Below, piece after piece: positions 20,336 through 31,356 of a stretch of 64,000 nucleotides of DNA (position 1 is its first letter; each line of letters begins with the position of its first letter). The notes beneath the pieces are model-generated. The model worked only from the letters and a program-made list of their open reading frames with translations, did not search any database and had not been told where the DNA came from. This DNA comes from Rhizobium albus (GTDB lineage Bacteria; Pseudomonadota; Alphaproteobacteria; Rhizobiales; Rhizobiaceae). The DNA lies in assembly GCA_030160035.1 (NCBI GenBank), contig BSNO01000004.1, forward strand, positions 186,001 to 250,000, written 5' to 3'. The position numbers and the translations under genes are program-made.

Positions 20336-22212
20336 GCTGACAGAGCCTCTTCTACGGTCGCTCGACGCTTGAGCTTGGAGAGTATCAGTGCGATGGCAGC
20401 CGGGGTCATGCCTTCGATCTTGCTCGCATGCGCGATGCTTAGAGGCCTTGACAATGACAGCTTGCGCTTCAGCTCGTTCGACAGTCCAGGCAACGAAGCG
20501 TAGTCAAAATCGGCTGGTATGGCGCGTTCTTCTTCACGACGAAGTTGAGAAGCCGATGAAGCCTGTCGCTCAAGATAGACTGAGTAGACGGCTTCAATCT
20601 CCAGAGTTTCGCGCAGCTCGCCAGGAATGGCGGCGAGGGATGGAATCGCCTTTTCAAAAGCCTCGAGTTTTGTCTCTGGATGCGAAAGCAGATCGAACAC
20701 CGACTTCTGCGCTCCGTCGCGCCGGGGTGAAATCGATAAGGCTTCCAGCTCCGATCTACTGGGCACTGTTCGCTTTAACAGCTCTCGTGCCTCATTTAAA
20801 CGGTTCATCCACTGCTCGAAGCGGTGCTGACGCTCTGACGATATACATCCCAGATTCAATCCCGTTGGGGTAAGCCTTACGTCGGCATTGTCAGCGCGCA
20901 AAGACAGCCTGAACTCCGCTCTCGAAGTAAACATACGGTAGGGCTCCGAAACGCCTCGTGTCGTCAAATCATCGATAAGTACACCAATGTATGAGTTTGC
21001 GCGGCTGAACGTCACCCCGTCGGCCCCTCCCGAGGTTCGCGCCGCGTTCAGTCCGGCTACCAAACCCTGAGCGGCGGCTTCCTCGTAGCCCGTTGTTCCG
21101 TTGATTTGTCCGGCGAGAAACAGCCCACATAAACGCTTGGTCTCGAGCGTCTGATGAAGCTCGCGCGGATCTATATGGTCATACTCGATCGCATAACCCG
21201 GCTGCAGTATCTTCGCTTTTTCCAGGCCGGGAATGGTGGCTATGAAAGCCGCCTGGACATCCTCTGGGAGAGACGTCGAAATTCCATTGGGGTAGACCGT
21301 GTGGTCATCGAGACCCTCGGGCTCCAAGAAGATCTGATGGCTTTCCCGGTCAGCGAAGCGGACAATCTTGTCTTCGACGGACGGGCAATATCGGGGCCCG
21401 ACCGAGGAAATGTTCCCCGAATACATCGCTGAGCGCTTGATGTTCGTCTCGATTATGTCATGCGTCTGCTTTGTGGTCCGCGTGACGCCGCATGCAATCT
21501 GGCGAATCGTAATCCGATCTGTCATGAAGGAAAACGGCACGGGATCAGCATCAGCTTCCTGACGATCAATGCTGGCCCAGTCGATCGTGCGCCCATCAAG
21601 GCGCGCCGGCGTCCCCGTCTTGAGCCTTCCGAGCTTAAAGCCAAATCTCGACAACGTCTTAGAGAGACCGAGTGAGGGCTGCTCGTTCATTCGTCCCGCT
21701 GCAAACTGGCGATCGCCAATATGAATGACGCCACGCAGGAAGGTCCCCGTCGTCAAGACGACAGCCCGACAGCGGATCGTCCGGCCATCAGCCAAGACAA
21801 CTCCGGTCACATGTCCATCGGCGACCAGAACATCGTCAGCTTCTCCCTCTACGATGAAGAGGCTGCTTTGATCATTGAGGGCTCGCTGCACGCCTTGGCG
21901 ATAGAGCTTGCGATCGGCTTGCGTGCGAGGTCCGCGCACCGCCGGCCCCTTCTTGCGGTTGAGCATGCGAAACTGAATGCCGGCCTGGTCCGCCACGCGA
22001 CCCATTAAGCCGTCCAAAGCATCGACCTCGCGAACGAGATGTCCTTTGCCCAGGCCGCCGATCGCTGGATTGCAAGACATAACGCCGATCTTGTCAGCGG
22101 ACAGACTGAGCAGCGCCGTATTGGCGCCAAGGCGCGCCGAGGCCGCGGCAGCTTCGCAGCCTGCATGCCCCCCGCCAATGACGACGACGTCGAATGCGGA
22201 AAGTTGATCCAT
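20332..22212 (-). CDS. mnmG: tRNA-modifying FAD enzyme MnmG
   Basis: A 626-residue protein (GidA) that with MnmE installs the cmnm5/nm5 group on wobble U34 of tRNAs. The FAD dinucleotide motif [21 protein letters not shown] is at the N-terminus; [22 protein letters not shown] and the C-terminal helical MnmE-binding domain are also present. ATG 22212 is preferred to two upstream in-frame GTGs. The gap to mnmE is 35 bases and contains the second parS site. Confidence 0.96.
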   Translation of the reverse strand: MDQLSAFDVVVIGGGHAGCEAAAASARLGANTALLSLSADKIGVMSCNPAIGGLGKGHLVREVDALDGLMGRVADQAGIQFRMLNRKKGPAVRGPRTQADRKLYRQGVQRALNDQSSLFIVEGEADDVLVADGHVTGVVLADGRTIRCRAVVLTTGTFLRGVIHIGDRQFAAGRMNEQPSLGLSKTLSRFGFKLGRLKTGTPARLDGRTIDWASIDRQEADADPVPFSFMTDRITIRQIACGVTRTTKQTHDIIETNIKRSAMYSGNISSVGPRYCPSVEDKIVRFADRESHQIFLEPEGLDDHTVYPNGISTSLPEDVQAAFIATIPGLEKAKILQPGYAIEYDHIDPRELHQTLETKRLCGLFLAGQINGTTGYEEAAAQGLVAGLNAARTSGGADGVTFSRANSYIGVLIDDLTTRGVSEPYRMFTSRAEFRLSLRADNADVRLTPTGLNLGCISSERQHRFEQWMNRLNEARELLKRTVPSRSELEALSISPRRDGAQKSVFDLLSHPETKLEAFEKAIPSLAAIPGELRETLEIEAVYSVYLERQASSASQLRREEERAIPADFDYASLPGLSNELKRKLSLSRPLSIAHASKIEGMTPAAIALILSKLKRRATVEEALSA

Positions 22213-22228
22213 CACCACCAGTCCTCAG

Positions 22229-22244
22229 TGTTTCACGTGAATCA
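22229..22244. other. parS site 2 (15/16)
   Basis: TGTTTCACGTGAATCA differs from the parS consensus at one base. It occupies the short gap between mnmE and mnmG, 1.9 kb from site 1 and 4.4 kb from the putative origin. Confidence 0.9.
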
Positions 22245-22247
22245 CGA

Positions 22248-23564
22248 TTATTTCCCGATGCAGAATGAGCTGAAGATGACATCCAGCACGTCTTCCACGT
22301 CCACACGGCCCGTGATGCGACCAAGCGCATCACTCGCCAGCCGAAGCTCCTCAGACCGAAGCTCTATCGGCATATGCGATCCGCTCACGGCTACGTTCAG
22401 GCATTCAAGCGCCTGCGTGAGATGTTGTCGATGACGGAGTCGCGTTGGTAGGGCCAAGGAGGAAAAATTCGCCAAGCTGCTCAGTCTTGATCTGCACAAC
22501 TCAATCAAGGCATCGACGCCTTCACCTGTAGCTACCGAAATCGCTACATCGCTGAAGACCGGGACGTCCGCGTTCACGTCAGATTTCGTTCTGACGTGGA
22601 TTTCAGGCACGGCTTCCGGGGCATCAGTGACATATTCTCCGGAATCGGAGAGGTTTAGGACAAGGTCGGCCGTTGCCAATGCCCTGCGCGCGCGGGCAAT
22701 GCCTTCCTGCTCGACGCCATGATCTGTCTCTCTGATGCCAGCCGTGTCGGTAATCGTCGCGGCGTAACCGCCCAGATCGACATCCACGGAAATGAGATCG
22801 CGCGTTGTTCCCGCCTCGGAAGACACGATTGCGACGTCGCGGGCCGCCAACGCGTTCAGTAAGCTTGATTTCCCTGCATTCGGTGGGCCGACAATCACAA
22901 TCTTGAAACCATCGCGGATGCGTTCGCCAATGACAGCTTCTGTGAGGTGGCGCTCCATCTCTTCATGAAGCGCCTCCATGTCACTCCAGACGCGATCCGC
23001 AACTGATCCTGGGACGTCGTCCTCGTCGGCAAAATCCAAATCTGCCTCGACCAATGCTCGCGCATGCAGGAGTCGACGCGCCCATCCAGCATAAAGCCGC
23101 GTCAGGCCACCTTCAGATTGAGTAACGGCAAGCCGCCGCTGCATCTCCGTCTGAGCCGCAATTAGATCGGCGAGACCCTCGGCTTCAGTGAGGTCTATCC
23201 GGCCGTTTTCGAAGGCCCGGCGCGTGAACTCCCCCGGCTCCGCAAGACGAACTCTCGGCAGACTGGCCATTTCCGCCAGAATTGCGGACACAATCGCCCG
23301 TCCTCCATGGACCTGCAATTCGGCGCAGTCCTCACCGGTAAAGGACTTAGGTCCCTGGAAATGGAGCACGATGCCCTTGTCCAGGAGTTCTCCGTTTCGT
23401 TTCCGAATCGATCGGAGATAGGCAGTTCGCGGAGCTGGGACCCCACCACACATCGTTTCGAGAACGAATCGAACTTGCGGTCCTGAAATGCGAAGAACGG
23501 CGACACCCGCAGGGAGTGCGCCGCTCGACAAAGCTACGATCGTATCCGTGGTGGGATCGGTCAA
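22248..23564 (-). CDS. mnmE: tRNA modification GTPase MnmE
   Basis: A 438-residue partner of MnmG (TrmE). An N-terminal folate-binding domain (TDTIVALSSGALPAGVAVLRISG) precedes a helical domain interrupted by a G domain, with VGPPNAGKSSLLNALAARD (Walker A), DTAGIRETD (G3) and a diverged G4 region near RTKSD. The C-terminus ends FCIGK, supplying the conserved cysteine. It lies 42 bases from rho on the same strand and may share transcription with it. Confidence 0.96.
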   Translation of the reverse strand: MTDPTTDTIVALSSGALPAGVAVLRISGPQVRFVLETMCGGVPAPRTAYLRSIRKRNGELLDKGIVLHFQGPKSFTGEDCAELQVHGGRAIVSAILAEMASLPRVRLAEPGEFTRRAFENGRIDLTEAEGLADLIAAQTEMQRRLAVTQSEGGLTRLYAGWARRLLHARALVEADLDFADEDDVPGSVADRVWSDMEALHEEMERHLTEAVIGERIRDGFKIVIVGPPNAGKSSLLNALAARDVAIVSSEAGTTRDLISVDVDLGGYAATITDTAGIRETDHGVEQEGIARARRALATADLVLNLSDSGEYVTDAPEAVPEIHVRTKSDVNADVPVFSDVAISVATGEGVDALIELCRSRLSSLANFSSLALPTRLRHRQHLTQALECLNVAVSGSHMPIELRSEELRLASDALGRITGRVDVEDVLDVIFSSFCIGK

Positions 23565-23606
23565 TTACCGCTCCACAGCGTAAAGCGCGTGTCGGAGGTG
23601 AGCCGA

Positions 23607-24872
23607 CTACGTGTTCATGGAGTCGAAGAAGTCCGCGTTGTTCTTGGTCTGCTTCAATTTGTCGATCAGGAACTCGATGGCATCGGTGGTACCCATCGGC
23701 GCCAGGATGCGGCGCAGAACGAAAATCTTCTGCAGGTCTTGGCGAGACACAAGGAGATCCTCCTTGCGAGTGCCGGACTTGAGGATATCCATGGACGGGT
23801 AGATGCGCTTGTCAGCCACCTTCCGATCCAGGACGATTTCGGAGTTGCCGGTACCCTTAAACTCTTCGAAAATCACTTCGTCCATACGGCTGCCAGTATC
23901 GATCAGGGCAGTGGCGATGATCGTCAGCGACCCGCCCTCTTCGATGTTGCGCGCCGCGCCGAAGAAGCGCTTCGGCCGCTGGAGTGCGTTTGCGTCCACA
24001 CCGCCGGTCAACACCTTGCCCGAGGACGGAACGACGGTGTTGTAGGCACGGCCAAGCCGCGTGATGGAATCGAGCAGGATGACGACGTCGCGCCCATGCT
24101 CTACGAGGCGCTTGGCCTTTTCGATAACCATTTCAGCAACTTGAACGTGGCGCGTTGCGGGCTCGTCAAAGGTGGACGAAACGACTTCACCCTTCACCGA
24201 GCGCTGCATGTCGGTCACTTCTTCCGGCCGCTCGTCGATCAGGAGAACGATCAGGTAGCATTCGGGATGGTTGGCCGTGATCGAATGTGCGATGTTCTGC
24301 AGAAGCACGGTCTTACCCGTGCGCGGCGGCGCAACGATCAACCCGCGCTGGCCCTTGCCGAGCGGCGCGACGAGATCGATCACGCGCGGCGACAGATCCT
24401 TCGAGGTCGGAACATCGAGCTCCATCTTGAACCGCTCGTCGGGATAGAGCGGCGTCAGATTGTCGAAGTGGATCTTGTGGCGAATCTTTTCGGGATCTTC
24501 GAAATTGATCGTGTTGACCTTGAGCAGCGCGAAATAGCGCTCGCCTTCTTTGGGTCCACGGATCGGCCCTTCCACCGTATCGCCAGTCTTGAGCGCGAAG
24601 CGACGCAGCTGCGATGGCGAAATGTAGATGTCGTCCGGGCCCGGCAGATAATTGGCATTGGCCGAACGCAAGAAGCCGAACCCGTCCTGCAGAACCTCAA
24701 CCACACCCTGGCCGATGATCTCGACATCCTGCGCAGCAAGCTTCTTCAGGATGGCGAACATCAGTTCCTGCTTGCGCATGACGTTCGCGTTCTCGACTTC
24801 ATGCGTTTCCGCGAAAGCGAGAAGATCGGTCGGTGATTTGCTCTTGAGCTCTTGCAGCTTCATTTCTTGCAT
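23607..24872 (-). CDS. rho: Transcription termination factor Rho
   Basis: A 421-residue hexameric RNA helicase. The N-terminal [19 protein letters not shown] and the cold-shock-like RNA-binding fold ([20 protein letters not shown]) precede the ATPase core with [14 protein letters not shown] (Walker A) and [13 protein letters not shown]. Length and start (ATG 24872) fit alphaproteobacterial Rho. A 221-base leader separates it from hemJ; rho leaders are often autoregulated, but I see no intrinsic terminator in this one. Confidence 0.98.
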   Translation of the reverse strand: MQEMKLQELKSKSPTDLLAFAETHEVENANVMRKQELMFAILKKLAAQDVEIIGQGVVEVLQDGFGFLRSANANYLPGPDDIYISPSQLRRFALKTGDTVEGPIRGPKEGERYFALLKVNTINFEDPEKIRHKIHFDNLTPLYPDERFKMELDVPTSKDLSPRVIDLVAPLGKGQRGLIVAPPRTGKTVLLQNIAHSITANHPECYLIVLLIDERPEEVTDMQRSVKGEVVSSTFDEPATRHVQVAEMVIEKAKRLVEHGRDVVILLDSITRLGRAYNTVVPSSGKVLTGGVDANALQRPKRFFGAARNIEEGGSLTIIATALIDTGSRMDEVIFEEFKGTGNSEIVLDRKVADKRIYPSMDILKSGTRKEDLLVSRQDLQKIFVLRRILAPMGTTDAIEFLIDKLKQTKNNADFFDSMNT

Positions 24873-25093
24873 GGAGTATCCGGGATGACTGGAAAACTAA
24901 AAATGATGGAGGGGGCGGCGCGTCGGGAATGAAGAGGCGTGTGCGCTCCGTGGAGCCTGTCGCCGGGGACGTCAACGCGATGCCGAGGAGAAGTTGACGC
25001 GAAAATAGCGATTCCCCTGCCCCCACGCAAGCGGCTTGTCGCCGCACGTCAACGTGAGACGCGGATAGGAAGCTGAAAAATCGGTTCTTAGGC

Positions 25094-25633
25094 TTAGAAA
25101 GGCTTCACGATCACGAGGATGACGATGGCGATCATCAAGAGCGTCGGGCCCTCGTTCATGATCCGCCAATAGCGTGCCGTGTGCTCCCGACGATCGGCGG
25201 CGAAGCTCTTCCAGGCCTTGAGGAAGCGCATGTGGATGGCAGTCAGCGCGACGACTGCGGCAATCTTCGCCCACAACCATCCGCCCGAGAAAGCGAAGCT
25301 TGAATAGGCAAGCCACAGCCCCAGCACCCAGGAGATCATCATCGCGGGGCGCATGATCACCTCGAGAAGCCGCTCCTCCATGACCTTGAAGGTTTCCGAC
25401 TGAACTGAGCCGATCTCGGCATCGGTGTGGTAGATGAAAAGCCGCGGCAGATATAGCAGCCCGGCCATCCAGGATATTACCGCCACCACATGCGCCGCCT
25501 TGATCCAGAGATCGAGACTGGCCGGCCGCCACCAGAAGACGAGCACCACGCAGAAAAGCAGCACAGCGATGGCCGTGTAGGCCCTGTGACGCGCTTTACG
25601 GCCGGCGGCGGCTGAAGCCTCAGGTCCGACCAC
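25094..25633 (-). CDS. hemJ: Protoporphyrinogen IX oxidase HemJ
   Basis: A 179-residue membrane protein with four helices. The motif [20 protein letters not shown] contains the conserved His of the HemJ (UPF0093) family; the second signature [15 protein letters not shown] follows the third helix. HemJ converts protoporphyrinogen IX to protoporphyrin IX in many alphaproteobacteria. It starts at GTG 25633 inside hemE (14-base overlap), forming a haem-synthesis pair. Confidence 0.93.
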   Translation of the reverse strand: MVGPEASAAAGRKARHRAYTAIAVLLFCVVLVFWWRPASLDLWIKAAHVVAVISWMAGLLYLPRLFIYHTDAEIGSVQSETFKVMEERLLEVIMRPAMMISWVLGLWLAYSSFAFSGGWLWAKIAAVVALTAIHMRFLKAWKSFAADRREHTARYWRIMNEGPTLLMIAIVILVIVKPF

Positions 25634-26645
25634 GCACCCGCTCCACCAGCTGCGTCACATGTGCAGGATCGGCCTGCGGCGTGATGCCATGACCGAGATT
25701 GAAGATCAGCGGCCCATTGCCGAGAACATCGAGAATGGCATCGATCCCCTCATCCAGAGCCTTCCCGCCGGCAACGACGCGCATCGGATCGAGATTGCCC
25801 TGAACCGGACCTTCTTCCTGAAGCCGCTTGGCGAATGACAATGGCACCGACCAGTCGAGACCGATCGCGTCCGCATCGGTGCGCTTGCGGTAGCCCTCCA
25901 GAAGGGCGCCGGCACCTTTCGCAAAAGCGATGATGCGCGCCTGCGGATGACGTTCCCGAACTTGGTCAACGATGCGCCGGACGGGGCGAGCCGCAAAGGC
26001 ATCAAATTCGGCTTCGCCCAGAACACCCGCCCAGGAGTCGAAGATCTGAACCGCGTCGGCGCCAGCTTCGATCTGTGCACACAGATAATCGGCGGAGATG
26101 TCGGCCAGCAGGTCCAGAAGCCGCGCGAATGCGGCAGGTTCGCGGTAGGCGAACAATCGTGCCGGTGCCTGGTCAGGCGTTCCATGCCCCGCGATCATGT
26201 AGGTCGCAACCGTCCAGGGCGCACCGCAGAAACCGAGCAGGGTCGTCTCGGCCGGCAACTCGGCTCTCAAACGCCGCACCGTTTCGAATACCGGGGCGAG
26301 ATGATCGATCACGCCTTCCGGAGTAAGCGCGGCAATGCCATCGGCATCGATCGGCTCCATCAGGGGCCCTCGCCCTTCTTCAAAGCGCACACCACGTTTC
26401 AAGGCATCGGGAATGACGAGAATGTCCGAGAACAGGATCGCAGCATCAAATGCGTACCGCCTGATCGGCTGCAGCGTCACTTCGACAGCGTATTCGGGCG
26501 TGTAGCAAAGATCGAGGAAGCTTCCCGCCTTCAGCCGCGTCTCCCGATATTCCGGAAGATAGCGTCCCGCTTGTCTCATCAGCCAGATCGGTGGTGGGCT
26601 GATGGTCTCTCCTGCCAGAACGCGCAGCACCTTTCGGTCGGTCAC
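25620..26645 (-). CDS. hemE: Uroporphyrinogen decarboxylase
   Basis: A 341-residue cytosolic enzyme that decarboxylates uroporphyrinogen III to coproporphyrinogen III. The signature [18 protein letters not shown] is at about residues 17-34, and [14 protein letters not shown] at about 140. It starts at GTG 26645 and reads away from the putative replication origin. The hemE-origin adjacency is well known from Caulobacter and rhizobia. Confidence 0.97.
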   Translation of the reverse strand: MTDRKVLRVLAGETISPPPIWLMRQAGRYLPEYRETRLKAGSFLDLCYTPEYAVEVTLQPIRRYAFDAAILFSDILVIPDALKRGVRFEEGRGPLMEPIDADGIAALTPEGVIDHLAPVFETVRRLRAELPAETTLLGFCGAPWTVATYMIAGHGTPDQAPARLFAYREPAAFARLLDLLADISADYLCAQIEAGADAVQIFDSWAGVLGEAEFDAFAARPVRRIVDQVRERHPQARIIAFAKGAGALLEGYRKRTDADAIGLDWSVPLSFAKRLQEEGPVQGNLDPMRVVAGGKALDEGIDAILDVLGNGPLIFNLGHGITPQADPAHVTQLVERVRGRT

Positions 26646-27001
26646 GGCGTCTCCTCTTCCTTAAATAAAGGATTCTTTGAAATGGATTCTTCTTCTTAGA
26701 GTCGGTGTGTTCCAGGGATTAGTTTTGGTCAACATCTTCTCCACAAGAAGCGTGGAAGCCATCTGTGCCGCACACTGGAATCACTTGATTCGCTTTGCAA
26801 TGTGGACATCTCAAAAAGCGATGGTATTTCAGCATTTTGCGGCAAAGCGCAGCCTTGATCCCGTTTGGTTAAGCTGTGGATGGTGTGTTGACGCATCCTC
26901 CAATTCGCCGCAGCGTGACATTGACCGTGAAAGGCCGTCCCCGCAGAGCTCATTGTGGACAAGTCGGCAGTTCATACCGGCCTGAGAGCACCGCGATCCT
27001 C
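26646..27001. other. Putative chromosomal replication origin (oriC)
   Basis: A 356-base non-coding gap between divergent hemE and the ppsR-like gene, less GC-rich than its surroundings. Four DnaA-box-like 9-mers share the CCACA core of TTATCCACA: TTCTCCACA at 26737-26745 (plus) and, on the minus strand, at 26801-26809, 26875-26883 and 26954-26962 (the last reads TTGTCCACA, 8 of 9). TTAACCAA, one base from the CtrA octamer TTAACCAT, is on the minus strand at 26867-26874, beside the third box. Gene order around it (hemE, parAB, parS) matches alphaproteobacterial origins. Confidence 0.85.
26671..26791. promoter_or_regulatory. Cluster of five GANTC (CcrM) sites in oriC
   Basis: GANTC occurs at 26671-26675, 26685-26689, 26699-26703, 26778-26782 and 26787-26791, five sites in 121 bases. 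CcrM methylates this sequence in alphaproteobacteria. The cluster begins 26 bases upstream of the hemE start codon. Confidence 0.8.
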
Positions 27002-27868
27002 ATGCCGAAACTCATCAACAGTCATCAACAGCCCCCAGTGAATCGTGTGGATCAGCCGAAAAATTACTTTCACCTGCATCTGATTTCGGACTCGACCGGT
27101 GAAACCCTAATGGCGGCCGGCAGAGCTGCGTCCGCGCAGTTCCAGGACGCTCAGGTGCTGGAGCACGTCTATCCGCTGATCCGGAACCGCAAGCAGCTGG
27201 GCGCTGTACTTGACGCGATCGATGGTGCGCCGGGCATCGTGCTCTACACGATCGTCGATCAGGACCTGTCCTCCATGATCGACACAAGGTGCCGGGAAAT
27301 GGGCGTTCCGAGCGTTTCCGTGCTTGAGCCGATCATGACGGTGTTCCAGTCCTATCTGGGAGCTCCGTCGCGGCGCCGCGTCGGTGCCCAGCACGTGATG
27401 AACGCGGAATATTTTCGCCGCATCGATGCGCTGAACTACACGATGGATCATGACGACGGTCAGATCATCACCGATTACGAAGAAGCCGATGTGGTTCTCG
27501 TGGGCATTAGCCGCACGTCGAAAACGCCGACAAGCATCTATTTGGCCAATCGCGGTGTGAAGACAGCCAATTTTCCGATCGTGCCGGGCAATCCCTTGCC
27601 GCCGGCGCTCGACCAGGCGCGCAAGCCGCTGATCGTCGGGCTCATCGCCTCTACCGAACGCATCGCGCAGGTCCGGCAAAACCGTGTACTCGGCAACGCG
27701 TTAGGGTACAATTCAGAGATATATACGGACCGCGCGACGATCGCCGAGGAATTGAAGCACGCCCGCTCTCTCTGCCTGCGCAGGAACTGGCCGATGATCG
27801 ACGTGACTCGAAAGTCGATCGAGGAGACGGCCGCTGCGATTCTTGCCTTGCGCGCCAAGGCACGCTAG
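27002..27868 (+). CDS. PEP synthetase/PPDK regulatory kinase-pyrophosphorylase
   Basis: A 288-residue DUF299 (PpsR/PDRP) protein. [16 protein letters not shown] opens the domain, and [19 protein letters not shown] is the P-loop-like catalytic motif. Family members add and remove a threonine phosphate on PEP synthetase or pyruvate phosphate dikinase, using ADP and Pi. I start at ATG 27002, about 20 residues before the conserved domain; the frame is open back to 26876, but that part lies in the origin. GTG 27039 is another possibility. It leads the block to maf, aroE, coaE, dnaQ. Confidence 0.92.
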   Translation: MPKLINSHQQPPVNRVDQPKNYFHLHLISDSTGETLMAAGRAASAQFQDAQVLEHVYPLIRNRKQLGAVLDAIDGAPGIVLYTIVDQDLSSMIDTRCREMGVPSVSVLEPIMTVFQSYLGAPSRRRVGAQHVMNAEYFRRIDALNYTMDHDDGQIITDYEEADVVLVGISRTSKTPTSIYLANRGVKTANFPIVPGNPLPPALDQARKPLIVGLIASTERIAQVRQNRVLGNALGYNSEIYTDRATIAEELKHARSLCLRRNWPMIDVTRKSIEETAAAILALRAKAR

Positions 27869-27912
27869 CGCTCGACCCATCGAATTTCTCCAAGGAAAGG
27901 ACCGCTTCGCTC

Positions 27913-28512
27913 ATGGCTGAACCCATCATTCTGGCGTCTTCGAGCCCCTTTCGCCGGCAGTTACTGGAAAACGCCGGAGTGGCATTCGATGCCGTGCCGG
28001 CTGAAGTGGACGAACGCGCGCTGGAAGCGCCGCTGGCCGATAGTGGTGCGACACCGGAAGATGTCGCTCTGGTGCTCGCCGAAGCGAAGGCCGTCGATGT
28101 GAGCGAGCGTTCGCCTGGCGCATGGGTCATCGGTTCCGACCAGACCCTGTCGCTGGGAGATGAAGTCTTTCACAAGCCTGACGACATGGAAGGTGCACGC
28201 CGCCATCTGCTGAAGCTGTCCGGGAAGACGCATCATCTCAATTCCGCGATCGTTCTTGCCCGTGACGGCGAGGCCGTGTGGCGCCATATGTCGACCGCCG
28301 CCATGACCATGCGGAGCCTCGATCCCGGCTTCATCGGTCGTCATCTGGCATCGGTCGGCGACATCGCGTTGAAAAGTGTCGGCGCCTACCAACTCGAGGG
28401 CAAGGGCATCCAGCTGTTTGACAAGATCAAGGGCGATTACTTCACTATCGTCGGTTTGCCCTTGCTGCCGCTTCTGGCCGAGCTGCGCCGGGTCGGGGCA
28501 ATCGACGGATGA
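27913..28512 (+). CDS. maf: Maf-family nucleoside triphosphate pyrophosphatase
   Basis: A 199-residue Maf/YceF-type protein. [21 protein letters not shown] is the signature N-terminus, [10 protein letters not shown] the catalytic Asp segment and [12 protein letters not shown] the C-terminal motif. Maf enzymes hydrolyse non-canonical or modified NTPs and are linked to septum control. The stop overlaps the aroE start by 4 bases. Confidence 0.94.
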   Translation: MAEPIILASSSPFRRQLLENAGVAFDAVPAEVDERALEAPLADSGATPEDVALVLAEAKAVDVSERSPGAWVIGSDQTLSLGDEVFHKPDDMEGARRHLLKLSGKTHHLNSAIVLARDGEAVWRHMSTAAMTMRSLDPGFIGRHLASVGDIALKSVGAYQLEGKGIQLFDKIKGDYFTIVGLPLLPLLAELRRVGAIDG

Positions 28513-29354
28513 CCACGCCGCCTGCCGCCTTCGTCGTCGGGCACCCGATCGGACATTCCCGCTCGCCGATCATTCACGGCCACTGGCTGAAGAAGCATGG
28601 CATCGCCGGCTCCTATGAAGCGCTCGACGTCGCCCCGCATGATTTCCCCGGATTTCTGGACCGCTTGAGAAGCGGCGAAGCGGGTTTTGTCGGCGGCAAT
28701 GTGACGATGCCCCACAAGGAAGCCGCCATGCGTGGCGCCGATGAGATCGATCCGGTCGCGGCACGGCTCGGTGCCGGAAACACACTCTGGTGCGTCGATG
28801 GGCGCCTGCATCTCACAAACACGGACGGCTATGGGTTCCTCGCAAATCTCGATCAGCGTGCGCCGGGTTGGCATCGCGGTGAGCGAGCTGTAGTTCTCGG
28901 CGCGGGCGGCGCAAGTCGCGCGGTGATCGACGCGCTGGTCGAACGCGGGTTCGACCGCGTCGATATCGTCAACCGCACGGTTGAAAGGGCAGGGGAGATC
29001 GCTGGCCTATTCGGTCCCAAAGCAGCTGCCCACGGGATGGAAAAGCTTTCTTCGCTCGTCCGGAACGCAGACTTCTTTGTGAACACCAGCTCTCTGGGTC
29101 TCGACGGTTCGGACGTCCCATCCATTGATTTCACCAGCATGCGTCCCGACGCCGTGGTCACCGATATCGTCTACGCGCCGCTGATGACGCCGTTTTTGAA
29201 AGAGGCGAAAGCCCAGGGACTGCCGATCGTCGATGGTCTCGGCATGTTGCTGCACCAGGCTGTTCCGGGCTTTGAACGCTGGTTCGGACTGCGCCCCGAC
29301 GTGACCCAGGAAGTCCGGGATCTGGTGATCGCCGATCTGGAGTCGAAACATTGA
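28509..29354 (+). CDS. aroE: Shikimate dehydrogenase
   Basis: A 281-residue NADP-dependent enzyme that reduces 3-dehydroshikimate to shikimate in aromatic amino-acid synthesis. [16 protein letters not shown] is the substrate motif, [12 protein letters not shown] contains the catalytic lysine, and [11 protein letters not shown] is the nucleotide loop. It overlaps maf and coaE by 4 bases each, so the genes are translationally coupled. Confidence 0.96.
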   Translation: MTTPPAAFVVGHPIGHSRSPIIHGHWLKKHGIAGSYEALDVAPHDFPGFLDRLRSGEAGFVGGNVTMPHKEAAMRGADEIDPVAARLGAGNTLWCVDGRLHLTNTDGYGFLANLDQRAPGWHRGERAVVLGAGGASRAVIDALVERGFDRVDIVNRTVERAGEIAGLFGPKAAAHGMEKLSSLVRNADFFVNTSSLGLDGSDVPSIDFTSMRPDAVVTDIVYAPLMTPFLKEAKAQGLPIVDGLGMLLHQAVPGFERWFGLRPDVTQEVRDLVIADLESKH

Positions 29355-29944
29355 TCAAGCTCGGTCTGACAGGCTCGATCGGCATGGGGAAATCGACGAC
29401 CGCCGCAATGTTTGCCGCACGCGGCATTCCGGTCTTCGATTCCGACGCCGTCGTTCACGAGCTTTATGCCGGCCAGGCTGTGCCCATGCTGGAAGCCGCG
29501 TTCCCATGCATAACGAGCGCTGACGGGGTCATCGACAGGACTGTCCTGGCGCAGAAGGTTCTCGGAAACCGGGAGGCTCTGCAAAAACTGGAAGCGATCG
29601 TCCATCCGCTTGTCCGGCGTGAGCGGGAAGCCTTTCTCAGCGAGCAGAAAGCCGCAGGCCATCCGCTCGTCCTTCTGGATGTGCCGCTGCTCTTCGAAAG
29701 TGGTGGGGATGCCGATGTCGATCGCATTGCCGTGGTCTCCTGTCCGGAAGATGTGCAAAAGGCGCGCGTCATGGCCCGGCCCGGCATGACGGAGGAGAAG
29801 TTCGCCTCTATTCTCGCGCGGCAAGTGCCGGATGCCGAAAAGCGCGCCCGTGCCGACTTCATCATCGAGACCGGCGAGGGTCTGGCTGCGACGGAGCAGC
29901 GGGTCGAGGCGATCATTTTAGAACTGACCGGACAACCCGCATGA
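29351..29944 (+). CDS. coaE: Dephospho-CoA kinase
   Basis: A 197-residue enzyme for the last step of CoA synthesis. The P-loop [14 protein letters not shown] is at residues 5-18, and [12 protein letters not shown] and [13 protein letters not shown] are family signatures. It starts at TTG 29351 within the aroE stop. The other CoA gene in the window, coaA, is 12 kb away. Confidence 0.95.
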   Translation: MIKLGLTGSIGMGKSTTAAMFAARGIPVFDSDAVVHELYAGQAVPMLEAAFPCITSADGVIDRTVLAQKVLGNREALQKLEAIVHPLVRREREAFLSEQKAAGHPLVLLDVPLLFESGGDADVDRIAVVSCPEDVQKARVMARPGMTEEKFASILARQVPDAEKRARADFIIETGEGLAATEQRVEAIILELTGQPA

Positions 29945-29963
29945 GACGCGGACGGAGAGCGTG

Positions 29964-30659
29964 ATGCGCGAGATCATTTTCGACACGGAAACGACCGGCC
30001 TCGATTTCAGGCTCGATCGCATCATCGAGATCGGATGTCTCGAGCTCATCGACCATTTTCCGACAGGCCGCAGCTTCCACGTCTACATCAATGCGCAGGG
30101 ACGCCCCGTCCATCCGGATGCGCTGCAGGTGCACGGGATCACCGACGAATTCCTGGCGGACAAACCGACTTTCGCCCAGATCGCGGGCGAACTGCAGGAA
30201 TTCTTCGGCGATGCGACACTGATCGCCCACAACGCGACATTCGACATCAGCTTCATCAACGCCGAATTCGAGCGCATCGGGATCGCTCCCATCGGGCGCG
30301 AACAGATCCTCGATACGTTGGTGCTCGCGCGTCGACGCCATCCGATGGGTCCGAACTCGCTGGATGCGCTGTGTCGGCGCTACAACATCGACAACGGCCA
30401 CCGCACCAAGCACGGCGCATTGCTCGACGCTGAGCTCCTGGCCGAAGTCTATATCGAGATGATCGGCGGCCGTCAGACGGCGCTTGGTCTGGAAATCGAG
30501 TTTGGAAACAATGGTGGAGGGAGATCCGTCGAGATCGACATCTCCGTCATGGTGCGCGAGCGCCCGCTGCCGCCACGGCTGACAGAGTTGGAACAAGCAG
30601 CGCATGCACGCCTGGTCGAAAGGCTCGGCAAGAACGCGTTGTGGCGCGTTCTGCGATAG
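29964..30659 (+). CDS. dnaQ: DNA polymerase III epsilon subunit (proofreading exonuclease)
   Basis: A 231-residue 3'-5' exonuclease. Exo I is FDTETTGLD near the N-terminus, Exo II HNATFDISFINAEFE and Exo III HGALLDAELLAEVY. ATG 29964 with GGAG upstream is preferred to GTG 29961. The C-terminal tail after about residue 180 would bind the polymerase alpha subunit. It ends the origin-proximal operon and converges on secB. Confidence 0.95.
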   Translation: MREIIFDTETTGLDFRLDRIIEIGCLELIDHFPTGRSFHVYINAQGRPVHPDALQVHGITDEFLADKPTFAQIAGELQEFFGDATLIAHNATFDISFINAEFERIGIAPIGREQILDTLVLARRRHPMGPNSLDALCRRYNIDNGHRTKHGALLDAELLAEVYIEMIGGRQTALGLEIEFGNNGGGRSVEIDISVMVRERPLPPRLTELEQAAHARLVERLGKNALWRVLR

Positions 30660-30688
30660 ATTGTGTTCCAGAAATCGCTCTGAACGCC

Positions 30689-30713
30689 TTCCCCGATCTG
30701 GCCGATCGGGGAA
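30689..30713. terminator. Hairpin between convergent dnaQ and secB
   Basis: A perfect 10-bp stem (30689-30698 with 30704-30713) with a five-base loop lies midway between the two stop codons. There is no clear T-tract on either strand. Confidence 0.55.
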
Positions 30714-30731
30714 AGCTGATCATCGTTTTGG

Positions 30732-31256
30732 TCAGTTGACCTGTGGCGCCGGAGCGCTCGCCGCGCGGGTCCGCTCGGCGGCCATACGCTGCTGGAACAT
30801 TTGCGCGAAATCGATTGGGTCGATCATCAGCGGCGGGAAACCGCCATTGCGCGTTGCGTCTGCAATGATCTGGCGGGCGAACGGGAACAGCATGCGCGGG
30901 CACTCGATGAAGAGCAGCGGCAGCATGTGCTCCTTGGCGAAGCCCTGCAGGCGGAAGATGCCGCCATAGACGAGCTCGGCGTTGAAGACGACCGTGTCGC
31001 CATCCTTCGCCGTCGCATTCAGCGTCAGCACGACGTCATACTCGGTTTCCGAGAGCGGATTGGCGTTGACGTTGACATTGATATTGATGGACGGCGCCTT
31101 GCCGCGCTGGCCCGCATTGCGCGGCGCGGACGGATTTTCGAAGGACAGGTCCTTCATGTACTGCGAAACCACGTTCAAAGTCGGCGTTGCGCCATTTGCC
31201 TTGTCGGCTGCCGCTGGTGCTGCGGCTCCATCGGAATTCTTTGTTTCCTCGGCCAT
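30732..31256 (-). CDS. secB: Protein-export chaperone SecB
   Basis: A 174-residue tetrameric chaperone that keeps preproteins unfolded for Sec[20 protein letters not shown] is the family N-terminal motif, and [20 protein letters not shown] near the C-terminus is diagnostic. The first 25 residues are an Ala-rich, low-complexity lead. GGGGAAG precedes ATG 31256. Confidence 0.97.
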   Translation of the reverse strand: MAEETKNSDGAAAPAAADKANGATPTLNVVSQYMKDLSFENPSAPRNAGQRGKAPSININVNVNANPLSETEYDVVLTLNATAKDGDTVVFNAELVYGGIFRLQGFAKEHMLPLLFIECPRMLFPFARQIIADATRNGGFPPLMIDPIDFAQMFQQRMAAERTRAASAPAPQVN

Positions 31257-31356
31257 CGTTCTTCCCCATTTGTCCGTCGAACTGCCTGACGGCAGCCCTT
31301 AAAAATCCCGGCGTGGCTATCACTTCAACCACCGGGTGACAACTCAAAGCGCACAA

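Noticed and set aside
24873-25093. Possible riboswitch or attenuator in the rho leader
   Set aside because: Only short imperfect repeats (such as two ACGTCAACG copies) were seen; no terminator-antiterminator pair can be drawn.
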